Below are positions 1 through 9,700 of a DNA stretch of 23,725 nucleotides, in pieces (the first letter of the stretch is position 1; each line of letters starts with the position of its first letter). The notes under the pieces are model-generated. The model was not told the DNA's origin, did not search any database, and saw only the letters and a list, made by a program, of their open reading frames with translations. A program made the position numbers and the translations under genes. The DNA comes from an uncultured Bacteroidota bacterium (lineage in GTDB: Bacteria > Bacteroidota > Bacteroidia > Chitinophagales > Chitinophagaceae): the NCBI GenBank assembly GCA_946479055.1, contig CAMLEX010000005.1, positions 1 through 23,725 of the forward strand, written 5' to 3'.

Positions 1-2
1 AC

Positions 3-36
3 TTTGGAAATTATAAATCTTTTTCTATTTTGTTTG
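3..36 (+). promoter_or_regulatory. Possible Bacteroidota-type promoter before the NRPS/PKS operon
   Basis: TTTG at 3-6 is followed after 19 bases by TATTTTG at 26-32, which resembles the Bacteroidota -33 TTTG / -7 TAnnTTTG arrangement but is one base short of the -7 consensus. It lies about 40 bases before the ATG at 71. No strong Shine-Dalgarno sequence precedes that ATG, as is common in this phylum. The match is weak in AT-rich DNA, and an upstream gene in the same operon cannot be excluded because the window begins here. Confidence 0.3.
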
Positions 37-70
37 TTATACCAATGAGATTCCTCTCTAACCTTACTTT

Positions 71-3000
71 ATGAATAATTCAACTCAAATTAATCATTAC
101 GAACAAGATAAATATCCAAGGGACAAGACGATTGTTGATTTATTTGATGAACAGGTAAAAAAAACTCCCGACCATATCGCCGTAGTTTTTGAAAATACGA
201 CCCTTACCTACCAGGAATTATATGAAAAATCTAATCAGCTAGCACATTACCTAAAGGCCTTCGGAGTACGGGAAGAAACACTGGTGCCTATATGCATCAA
301 TCGTTCGCTGGAAATGATCATTGGTATAATGGGGATTCTTAAAGCAGGTGGAGTATATGTACCCATTGATCCGGAGTACCCCATGGATCGGATAAAATAT
401 ATGCTCAGTGATACAAATGGTTCTGTAGTAGTTTCGGATTCTTATGGCCATTCCTTATTAAATGGCATGACCGAAGCAAGGATCATACGTGTAGATGGTG
501 ACAAAGAGGTTATTGAAAAAGAATCAAAAGAAGAATTACATACTTCTTTACATCCTGGCAACCTGGCCTATATAATTTACACATCCGGGTCAACCGGTAA
601 GCCAAAAGGAGTAATGATCGAGCATCTGAATGTAATCAGGTTATTTAAAACAGAATCTCCTCTTTATGATTTTAATTCCAGTGACGTCTGGACGATGTTT
701 CATTCATTTTGCTTTGATTTTTCAGTTTGGGAAATGTATGGCGCTTTATTTTATGGAGGCCGCCTGATAGTAGTACCAAGGCACATTGCAAAAGATAGCA
801 AATCATTTGGTGAATTATTAATTAACGAAGGCGTCACAATACTTAATCAAACACCTTCGGCTTTTTATGTTTTGCAGGAATATCTTACCACCAGAACCGA
901 TAGTCTTTCTGTCAGGTACGTTATTTTTGGTGGTGAGGCACTCAATCCAGCTAAGTTAAAACCATGGAAAAGCCTATATAAAGACTGCCGGCTGATAAAC
1001 ATGTATGGCATTACAGAAACTACAGTACATGTAACTTACCAGGAAATAGAGGACAAGCATTTGAATAGTAACAGCAGTGTAATTGGAAAGCCTATACCAA
1101 CACTTACTGCGTTTATTCTGAATAGCGACCAAAATCCAGTGTCAATTAAAGAACCCGGAGAATTATATATTGGCGGCGCCGGACTTGCACGGGGATATTT
1201 AAATCTACCCAAGCTAACAGCAACACGTTTTATAAAAAATTTATTCAGTAACGAAGAAGGATCAAGATTATACCGCACAGGTGACCTCGCCCGGTGGTTG
1301 CCAGATGGTAACCTGGAATATTTAGGTCGCATAGATGACCAGGTAAAAATAAGAGGTTACCGCATAGAACTGGGAGAAATTGAAAATGTTTTATTACAAC
1401 ACACATCGGTAAAACATTGTGTTGTAATTGCAGCCGAGGATGCAGAGGGTGATAAACGATTAATAGGGTACATTGTATCCGACGGGATATTTAACAGACA
1501 AGACTTACTTAACTACCTGGAATCGAAATTGCCTGATTATATGATTCCACGATTGCTGATGGAGTTAGATACAATACCATTGACCAGCAATGGCAAAGTG
1601 GATAAAAAGAGTTTGCCAATTCCCGACGCTTCAGAATTAATAAAAGGCCGGTTTGTTGCACCAACGAATAAAACCGAGGAAAAAATAGCCACTATCTGGA
1701 AAGAAATATTAAACGTAAAAAATGTTGGCATAAACGATAACTTTTTTGAGCTGGGAGGAAATTCGTTGCTTGCATTAAAAACAATAGCCAACTTAAAGCA
1801 ACAATATGGCTATGATCTCCCAGTAACCAAAATTTACCAGTTTCCTACCGTAAGTGGTGTTGCTGCTTTTCTGGAAGGAAGAAAAAAAACTACCCGCAGA
1901 ACTGTTAAAAAACAATCGAAACCCGGTAGCAATACAGATATAGCTGTAATTAGTATGGCTGGGCGTTTTCCCGGAGCAAATTCTATTGATGAATTATGGA
2001 CTGTTCTAAAAGAAGGTAGAGAAACAACCTCCTTTTTTGCTAAAGAAGAACTTGACCCCTTTCTTCCGGGAGAACTGGTCAATGATCCTGACTATGTTAA
2101 AGCCCGTGGAATAATTAATAACGCAGAACAGTTCGATCCCGCTTTTTTCCGGATAAGTCCAAAACTGGCCGAACTAATGGACCCACAGCAACGTGTTTTT
2201 TTGGAAATAGCCTGGGAGGCCCTTGAAAACGTTGGGTATTTACAGGAGAAATATGAAGGTGTAATCGGTGTATTTGCCGGATCTTATAATAATACCTATT
2301 ACCTCAATAATGTGCTCAGTAATAAAGATCTTGTTGACAGGTTAGGTAGTTTTCAGGTAATGACATACAATGAAAAAGATTTTGTTGCAACACGTACAGC
2401 CTACGAATTAAATCTTAAAGGACCTGCAGTAAGCATACATACAGCCTGTTCTACTTCCTTGTTGGCTATTGCGCAGGCGGTAGAAAGTATCCGCAATGGC
2501 AGATGTGATGTAGCGCTTGCCGGAGGAGTGGCTATATCTGCTCCCATAAAAAGTGGTCATTTATACCAGGAAGGTGCCATGTTAAGTCGTGACGGGCATT
2601 GTTGTTCTTTTGATGCGGATGCAGGAGGCACTGTTTTTAGCGACGGAGCCGGAGTTGTATTATTAAAAAGCAGGGAAGCCGCAGAAAGAGATGGCGATAA
2701 AATCTATGCCATTATTAAAGGAATAGGGGTAAACAATGATGGTGGTGGAAAAGGAAGCTTTACTGCACCGAGCGCCGAAGGCCAGGCTGGCTCTATAATA
2801 ATGGCCATTGATGATGCCGGTATTGATCCCTCTTCAATAACTTATGTAGAAGCTCATGGCACTGCTACTCCAATTGGCGACCCGATTGAAATTGAAGGGC
2901 TGAAGATTGCATTTGGCATGCAAGAAAAAAAACAATACTGTGCTCTTGGCTCAATAAAAAGTAATATGGGTCATCTTACTGCGGCAGCAGGAGTCGCAGG

Positions 3001-6000
3001 TTTCATAAAAACAGTACTTTCTCTTTATAATAAAAAAATCCCTGCATCCATTAATTATAAAAGGCCTAATCCAACAATTGATTTTGAAAATAGTCCTTTT
3101 TTTATAAATACAAAATTAGCTGACTGGCAAACTACTGAAAAAAGGAGGGCTGGTGTTAGTTCCTTTGGTGTAGGCGGTACCAATGTCCATGTAGTATTGG
3201 AAGAATTTGAAAATATTCAAACAAAATCAACAATTAACCGGCCTGTACAATTAATAAACTGGTCGGCAAAAACAATTAGCAGCAGGGAAGCATATGCAAA
3301 AAAACTTGCAGCATTTGTAGAAACTAAAGATGCTCATTTGCCTGATGTGGCTTATACGTTACAAACAACCCGCCAGGATTTTAATCATCGTAGATTTATA
3401 GTAGCCGCTAATAATTCAGAATTAATAGAAAAAATAAATGCTTCTATTATACTTCCTTCAGAATCTAAAACAGTAGAAGAAAATCTTAGCGAAATTGTTT
3501 TCATGTTTCCAGGCCAGGGATCGCAATACATAAACATGGGCAAGGATCTTTACAAAAATGAACCCATTTTTCAACTGGCGGTTGATGAGTGTGCGGTCCT
3601 TCTTGAAGATGATCTCAAAGAAGATATACGAACAATTATTTATCCTGAAAACCCGGGAACTGAAGCAGAAAAAAAAATTAATAATACATATTACACTCAA
3701 CCAGCAATGTTTGTCATAGAATATGCAATGGCAAAATTGTGGATGAGTTGGGGTGTGAAGCCAGCAGCTTTTATAGGGCATAGCATTGGCGAATTTGTTG
3801 CAGCGCATCTTGCCGGAGTTTTTAGTTTAAAAGATGGTTTGCATCTTATCGCTACCCGTGGGCGGCTAATGACCGGATTATCAAAAGGGAGTATGCTCTC
3901 GGTTCGTGCAAATCATGAACAAATTGTTCATCTTTTACCTGATAATATATCGCTTGCAGCTATTAATAGCCCCGTTTTATGTGTAGTAGCAGGTCCGCTG
4001 GAAGCCATAGAAACTTTTTCAAAACAACTGGATATTGCTAATATTTCCAATAAGTTGTTATATACCAGTCATGCCTTTCATTCTTCCATGATGGATCCTA
4101 TTGTCGAACCTTTTGAACAGGTAGTTCAATCCATTAAATTAAATGTACCACGGATTCCGATCATTTCTACCGTTACGGCAAACTGGATGACTGATACAGA
4201 AGCTACAAGTCCGTCATATTGGGCAAAACATCTCAGATCAACTGTTCGCTTTTCTGATGCAATGAAAACGCTTATTGAAGAAGGGAATAAACTAATGTTG
4301 GAATCAGGCCCCCGAAGCGTAACTTCAACATTAGTCAGGCAACAAATTTCCAAAAATTCTGTATTGGCAATCCCCAGCCTGGATCCGATTGAAGAACAAT
4401 CAGAATATTATTCCGTTCTAAAAGCTCTTGGACAATTGTGGTTAAATGGCATCCCGATTGATTGGAATTCTTTTTATGAAGGACAGCAAAGAGTGAAGCT
4501 GAACATTCCCCTCTATGCTTTTGATTACAGACGTTGCTGGGTTGATCCTGTTAAGGCGGTTCAAACTCAAACTAGTATTCCAGTCCAACCAATTTTTACC
4601 CCAGAAATAAAAAACATACACAACGAACCTGCTAAGCAGATACTGACAAATAAGAATGATATGAGAAAAGTTGCACTGATTGATAAAGTGAAGACCATGC
4701 TTGAAGATACCGCTGGTATAGATATGGAAGGAGTAACTCCGGATATGAGTTTTATAGAAATTGGTCTTGATTCACTATTACTTACCCAGGTTGCGTTAAA
4801 CCTGAAAAAAGAATTTGGTTTGCCCATTACTTTCAGGCAGTTAAATGAAGAATATGGAAGTCTTGATTTGCTAGCTTCATTTTTAGATGCCAATTTACCA
4901 AAAGAACAGGTTCATCAATCCCAACACAATAATTTGCCGGTTTATCCTGGTGTCACCCAACAAATACCGGATATGTCAAATCCATCAACCACTCCGCCAG
5001 CTAATGGTTCTGCAATAGAATTGATATCGCAGCAAATACAACTTTTAGCTCAACAAATTGCTTTATTGAATGGGAAACCTGCTATCTCCCCTGGTGTTCA
5101 GGCTACTGTTCTGCCCCAGGCACCTGTTCCTGCAACTGATGGTTCTTTAACTGCAGAAGAAATAGTTGAATTAAAAAAACCATTTGGTGCCACTGCCCGT
5201 ATTGAGAAACATGCTACAGCGCTCAACAATAAGCAAGAGGATTTTTTAACTGATTTAATCAGGAATTATAACGCAAAGACAACAAACAGTAAAAACTATA
5301 CACAACAACATCGTGCATACATGGCCGATCCGAGAGTAGTATCCGGGTTCAGGCCACACACAAAAGAGATTGTTTACTCTATAGTTGTAAATAAATCAAA
5401 AGGCTGCCGGCTGTGGGACATTGATGGGAATGAATACATCGATGCTCTGAATGGTTTTGGGTCGAATTTCCTGGGATATCAACCGGAAGTAATTACTGAA
5501 GCCATTAAACAACAAATTGACAAAGGATATGAAATAGGTCCGCAGCACGAATTATCAGGAGAGGTTTCTAAACTCATTTGTGAATTTACAAACTTTGACA
5601 GGGCAGCTTTATGCAATACAGGATCTGAGGCAGTTCTGGGAGCCATGCGTATAGCAAGAACAGTAACAGGGCGTTCAATGATTGTAGCCTTTACCGGTTC
5701 TTATCATGGCATTATGGATGAAGTAATAGTAAGAGGCACTAAAAAACTAAAGACCTTCCCTGCAGCCTCTGGCATCATGCCTGAAGGCGTCCAAAATATG
5801 CTCATTCTTGATTATGGTACAGAAGAAAGTTTGCAAATAATTAAAGAAAGAGCCCATGAATTAGCAGCTGTATTAGTAGAGCCGGTGCAAAGTCGAAGAC
5901 CCGAATTTCAACCTGTTGAATTTCTGAAAAAATTACGGGTCATTACACAGGAATCAGGAACGGCATTGGTCTTTGATGAAGTTATCACAGGTTTCAGGAC

Positions 6001-6724
6001 GCATCCTGGAGGAGCCCAGGCACTATTTGGAGTAAAAGCTGATATAGGCACTTATGGAAAAATAGCGGGTGCAGGAATATCCATCGGCATAATAGCCGGC
6101 AAAAAACAGTATATGGACGCATTGGATGGCGGCTTTTGGCAATTTGGTGATGCCTCCACTCCTGAAGTTGGTGTAACATATTTTGCAGGAACATTTGTAC
6201 GTCATCCACTTGCTTTAGCGGCATGCAAAGCCTCATTGAATTATATGAAGGAGAAAGGGCCGCAATTGCAGGAAACATTGAATACAACTACGAAGTATTT
6301 GGCAGACTCATTAAATGCAATATGTGAAAAATATAATACACCGATATATATTGCTCAGTTTAGTTCTCTCTGGAAAATCAAATACAAAGAAGAATATCCT
6401 TACAGCGAATTATTTTTTACATTGATGCGCTATAAAGGAATTCATATCCTTGATGGCTTCCCTTGTTTTTTAACCACCGCACATTCACCTGCAGATATAG
6501 AAACCATTATCAGCAAATTTGAAGAGAGCATAATTGAATTAAAAGAAGCTGGATTTATACCTGACTATGCAGACGCTTCTGCTGAAGTTAAGAAAGTAAC
6601 TGCCAATGATCAATATGCCCCACCTGTTCCCAATGCACGATTAGGAAGAGATAAGGATGGCAATCCTGCATGGTTTATTCAGGACGCAAAGAATCCCGGT
6701 AAATATCTTCAGATCAATTTCTAA
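71..6724 (+). CDS. Hybrid NRPS-PKS: A(Thr)-T-KS-AT-ACP-aminotransferase
   Basis: Starter protein of a hybrid assembly line, 2217 aa, cytoplasmic. The adenylation domain is at about 20-515, with YTSGSTG from Tyr170, FDFSVWE around Asp216 and A10 Lys509. Specificity positions read D-F-W-N-I-G-M-V-H-K, the textbook threonine code. A carrier domain follows (LGGNS, Ser565). The ketosynthase at about 623-1047 has its full triad (Cys793, His929, His968). The acyltransferase at about 1144-1450 has GHSIGE (Ser1238) and HAFH (1334-1337), typical of malonyl-CoA. The ACP is at about 1531-1612 (GLDS, Ser1568). A Pro/Gln-rich linker with a short hydrophobic heptad helix (about 1648-1668) leads to a class III PLP aminotransferase (about 1705-2165; GSEA near 1851, FDEVITGFR with Asp1969, Lys1997 in YGKIAG). 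There is no condensation domain and no room for KR, DH or ER. Expected action: load Thr, extend with malonate, convert the beta-keto to a beta-amino group. Architecture from AMT onward resembles mycosubtilin and microcystin synthases. Domain calls are firm; substrate calls are code-based inference. Confidence 0.93.
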   Translation: MNNSTQINHYEQDKYPRDKTIVDLFDEQVKKTPDHIAVVFENTTLTYQELYEKSNQLAHYLKAFGVREETLVPICINRSLEMIIGIMGILKAGGVYVPIDPEYPMDRIKYMLSDTNGSVVVSDSYGHSLLNGMTEARIIRVDGDKEVIEKESKEELHTSLHPGNLAYIIYTSGSTGKPKGVMIEHLNVIRLFKTESPLYDFNSSDVWTMFHSFCFDFSVWEMYGALFYGGRLIVVPRHIAKDSKSFGELLINEGVTILNQTPSAFYVLQEYLTTRTDSLSVRYVIFGGEALNPAKLKPWKSLYKDCRLINMYGITETTVHVTYQEIEDKHLNSNSSVIGKPIPTLTAFILNSDQNPVSIKEPGELYIGGAGLARGYLNLPKLTATRFIKNLFSNEEGSRLYRTGDLARWLPDGNLEYLGRIDDQVKIRGYRIELGEIENVLLQHTSVKHCVVIAAEDAEGDKRLIGYIVSDGIFNRQDLLNYLESKLPDYMIPRLLMELDTIPLTSNGKVDKKSLPIPDASELIKGRFVAPTNKTEEKIATIWKEILNVKNVGINDNFFELGGNSLLALKTIANLKQQYGYDLPVTKIYQFPTVSGVAAFLEGRKKTTRRTVKKQSKPGSNTDIAVISMAGRFPGANSIDELWTVLKEGRETTSFFAKEELDPFLPGELVNDPDYVKARGIINNAEQFDPAFFRISPKLAELMDPQQRVFLEIAWEALENVGYLQEKYEGVIGVFAGSYNNTYYLNNVLSNKDLVDRLGSFQVMTYNEKDFVATRTAYELNLKGPAVSIHTACSTSLLAIAQAVESIRNGRCDVALAGGVAISAPIKSGHLYQEGAMLSRDGHCCSFDADAGGTVFSDGAGVVLLKSREAAERDGDKIYAIIKGIGVNNDGGGKGSFTAPSAEGQAGSIIMAIDDAGIDPSSITYVEAHGTATPIGDPIEIEGLKIAFGMQEKKQYCALGSIKSNMGHLTAAAGVAGFIKTVLSLYNKKIPASINYKRPNPTIDFENSPFFINTKLADWQTTEKRRAGVSSFGVGGTNVHVVLEEFENIQTKSTINRPVQLINWSAKTISSREAYAKKLAAFVETKDAHLPDVAYTLQTTRQDFNHRRFIVAANNSELIEKINASIILPSESKTVEENLSEIVFMFPGQGSQYINMGKDLYKNEPIFQLAVDECAVLLEDDLKEDIRTIIYPENPGTEAEKKINNTYYTQPAMFVIEYAMAKLWMSWGVKPAAFIGHSIGEFVAAHLAGVFSLKDGLHLIATRGRLMTGLSKGSMLSVRANHEQIVHLLPDNISLAAINSPVLCVVAGPLEAIETFSKQLDIANISNKLLYTSHAFHSSMMDPIVEPFEQVVQSIKLNVPRIPIISTVTANWMTDTEATSPSYWAKHLRSTVRFSDAMKTLIEEGNKLMLESGPRSVTSTLVRQQISKNSVLAIPSLDPIEEQSEYYSVLKALGQLWLNGIPIDWNSFYEGQQRVKLNIPLYAFDYRRCWVDPVKAVQTQTSIPVQPIFTPEIKNIHNEPAKQILTNKNDMRKVALIDKVKTMLEDTAGIDMEGVTPDMSFIEIGLDSLLLTQVALNLKKEFGLPITFRQLNEEYGSLDLLASFLDANLPKEQVHQSQHNNLPVYPGVTQQIPDMSNPSTTPPANGSAIELISQQIQLLAQQIALLNGKPAISPGVQATVLPQAPVPATDGSLTAEEIVELKKPFGATARIEKHATALNNKQEDFLTDLIRNYNAKTTNSKNYTQQHRAYMADPRVVSGFRPHTKEIVYSIVVNKSKGCRLWDIDGNEYIDALNGFGSNFLGYQPEVITEAIKQQIDKGYEIGPQHELSGEVSKLICEFTNFDRAALCNTGSEAVLGAMRIARTVTGRSMIVAFTGSYHGIMDEVIVRGTKKLKTFPAASGIMPEGVQNMLILDYGTEESLQIIKERAHELAAVLVEPVQSRRPEFQPVEFLKKLRVITQESGTALVFDEVITGFRTHPGGAQALFGVKADIGTYGKIAGAGISIGIIAGKKQYMDALDGGFWQFGDASTPEVGVTYFAGTFVRHPLALAACKASLNYMKEKGPQLQETLNTTTKYLADSLNAICEKYNTPIYIAQFSSLWKIKYKEEYPYSELFFTLMRYKGIHILDGFPCFLTTAHSPADIETIISKFEESIIELKEAGFIPDYADASAEVKKVTANDQYAPPVPNARLGRDKDGNPAWFIQDAKNPGKYLQINF

Positions 6725-6735
6725 AATAAAGAGAA

Positions 6736-9700
6736 GTGAATACAAAAGAATATAGTTTTACGACGGTTGATTTTGACCCCTTTGCAGGTAAGGAAATTGA
6801 AAAGATAGCTATCACTAACGAAGCCCAAAGAGAAATATGGCTATCCTGTATTTTAGGAGGCGATGAAGCTAACCTTTCTTATAATGAATCCGTTTCTCTG
6901 AAGTTTAAAGGCCCTTTTCTTTTTTCCGCTTTTGAACAATCTGTACGTGATTTGATTATCCGCCATGAAGCGCTTCGATCTGTTATTAGCGCCAATGGTG
7001 AAAGCCTGATCATCTATAAAGATTTTTCCATTGACATTAATTTTGAAGATATTTCTGCAAAAAACGAATCAGAGCAGAAAAACATTTTAGAGCTATTTCT
7101 AAAAAAAGAAATGAACTCGCCTTTCAATTTGCAGGAAGGTCCTCTCTGTAGATTTTCTCTTCATAAATTAAGTGAATCAAGTTATTTTTTTACACTTGTC
7201 GTACACCATATTGTTGGCGATGGCTGGTCAATAGCAATAATATTACAGGATATCAGCAAACTATATTCAGCGTATGCAAATGGTGAGACAATATGTTTGC
7301 CAAAAGCACCCCAGATAAGTGAATATGCTTTACAAGAGCAAACATATGGACATAGCCAGGAATACCTGGAAACAGAAAAGTTTTGGATAGATCAATACAA
7401 AGAAAATGTACCGGTTCTGGATATACCTACCGATCATCCCAGGCCTACGCCCCGCACCTACAAAAGCCAACGGGATGATTATCCCCTGGAAAATGAGTTG
7501 ATAGCCGCCGTAAAAAAAATGGGCGCCAAAGCCGGTTGTAGTCTTGTAACAACTTTGCTTGCGTCTTTTGAAGTCTTATTACACCGGCTTACCGGCCAGG
7601 AAGATATTGTAATAGGTCTCCCGGCTGCCGGACAATCTGCTACCGATAATTATGGATTAGTTGGACATTGCGTAAACTTATTGCCGCTGCGAAGTAATCC
7701 AACAGGTGAAATAACATTTATGGATTACCTCAAATCCAGAAAAAAAGGAATCCTGGATGCTTACGATCATCAACAATTTACATTTGGCAGCCTATTAAAA
7801 AAATTAAATATTAAACGTGATCCATCAAGGATCGCCCTGGTGCCTTTGTTATTCAATATTGATATGGGGCTTGCTGATGGTGTTGACTTTTATAGGTTAG
7901 ACTATGAGCTGCTAAGCAATCCCCGTGAATTTGAAAATTTTGAAATTTTCTTAAATGCAACCGGTACAGAACACTCTCTTATTTTAGAATGGTCCTACAA
8001 CACTCAATTATTTAAGCCATCAACCATCAGGGAAATGATGGATAAGTTTAAGTTCCTTCTACATGAAGTAATAAAAGACCCTTCACAAAAAATAAAAGAT
8101 ATTTTACTGACAAATGCACTACCGTTAAACGATAAGTTAGACCAATGGAATAACACTTTCTTAGACTACCCAAAAGAAAAATCGCTTCCTTCATTGATCA
8201 GCGCAAAGGCACTGCAATTTTCGGGCAAAATAGCTTTACAATTTTTAGATCAGCAATTAACCTATAAACAAATAAACGAAAAGTCAAATCAGCTGGCAGC
8301 GTTATTACTTGCAAATGGAGTACAAACGGGTTATACCATTGGTGTTGCATTGGACAGGTCAGTAGAAATGGTCATCAGCCTGCTTGCGATTTTAAAATCC
8401 GGAGGCGTATATATCCCTCTTGATCCGGAATATCCCCAGGAACGAATTGAATTTATGTTGACTGATTCATCAGCTAAAATCTTGTTGACATCAAAGAAAT
8501 ATAAAAACAATTTCCACTCTGACGCTAAAGAAATACTGATAGAAGAAGCCTGGGCTAAACTGTCAGAATATTCTAAAGAAAATCCTGACGTTCGTGTTAG
8601 TGGTAATGATCTGGCGTATATACTTTATACTTCGGGATCTACAGGAAAACCAAAAGGTGTTAAGGTAGAACACCGGAACCTGGTTAACCTGCTTACCAGT
8701 ATGCAGAAAATGCCAGGTATAAGTGCTGATGATAAGTTGCTTGCAGTTACCACCATATCGTTTGATATTGCTGGCCTTGAATTATACCTACCGCTTGTTA
8801 CAGGAGCTAAACTGATACTCGCCGATTCCCAAACAAATAAAGATGGATTTGCCTTATTAGATATAATTAAGAAAGAGCAAATAACAATTATTCAAGCTAC
8901 TCCTTCCACTTATAAAATGATGCTTGATGCCGGATGGGAAGATAAATTTTCTCTCAAAATATTGTGTTGCGGTGAACCCATGTCTAAAGATTTGGCAAGT
9001 AAATTACTCCCAAGATGTTTTGCTCTTTACAATATGTATGGACCTACCGAGACCACGATCTATTCAACCGGAACACAAATTTTTCCAAATGAAGAAATCA
9101 TTACCATTGGTCATCCTATTCATAATACACAGGTGTATATTTTAGATGAGAATCAGAATCTATTGCCGGAAGGCTCTGTAGGAGAAATATATATTGCCGG
9201 TGATGGTGTTGCCAGGGGTTATTTAAACCGATCTGAACTGACAACAGAAAAATTTGTAATAAACCCTTTCTCAAAACATCCCGGTTCGAAGATGTACCGC
9301 ACCGGGGACCTCGGAAAGTCTTTATCTGACGGAAAGATACAATGTCTCGGGCGGATTGATCACCAGGTAAAAATTCGTGGGCAACGGATTGAACTCGGAG
9401 AAATAGAACATAGCCTGAGCCAGCAAAAAGGGATAAAAGAAGCAATAGTAATTGCCAGGGAAGACAGACCGGGCGACCAACGTTTAGTCGCCTATATTGT
9501 ACCGGACAATGAGGCATCTGAAAGTGATGGTTTGGGTTGGCGTGACCGATGGGATGACTTGTATGATATGGCAGTTCAAAATGAGAGTGATCTGGACATT
9601 ACCGAACAAAAGCTGGATTTAGCTATCGGTACACAATATAATACAGAATCAGATATCAGAGACCAATTAGAAGAATGGGGATTAGAAGGAGCAAAACGAA

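Noticed and set aside
1..70. End of an upstream coding sequence
   Set aside because: Two forward frames are open from the edge (stops near 46-48 and 72-74), but 70 bases are too few to distinguish coding from chance.
9116..9517. Minus-strand open frame of 133 codons within the second NRPS
   Set aside because: It lies wholly opposite conserved adenylation-domain sequence and encodes nothing recognisable.
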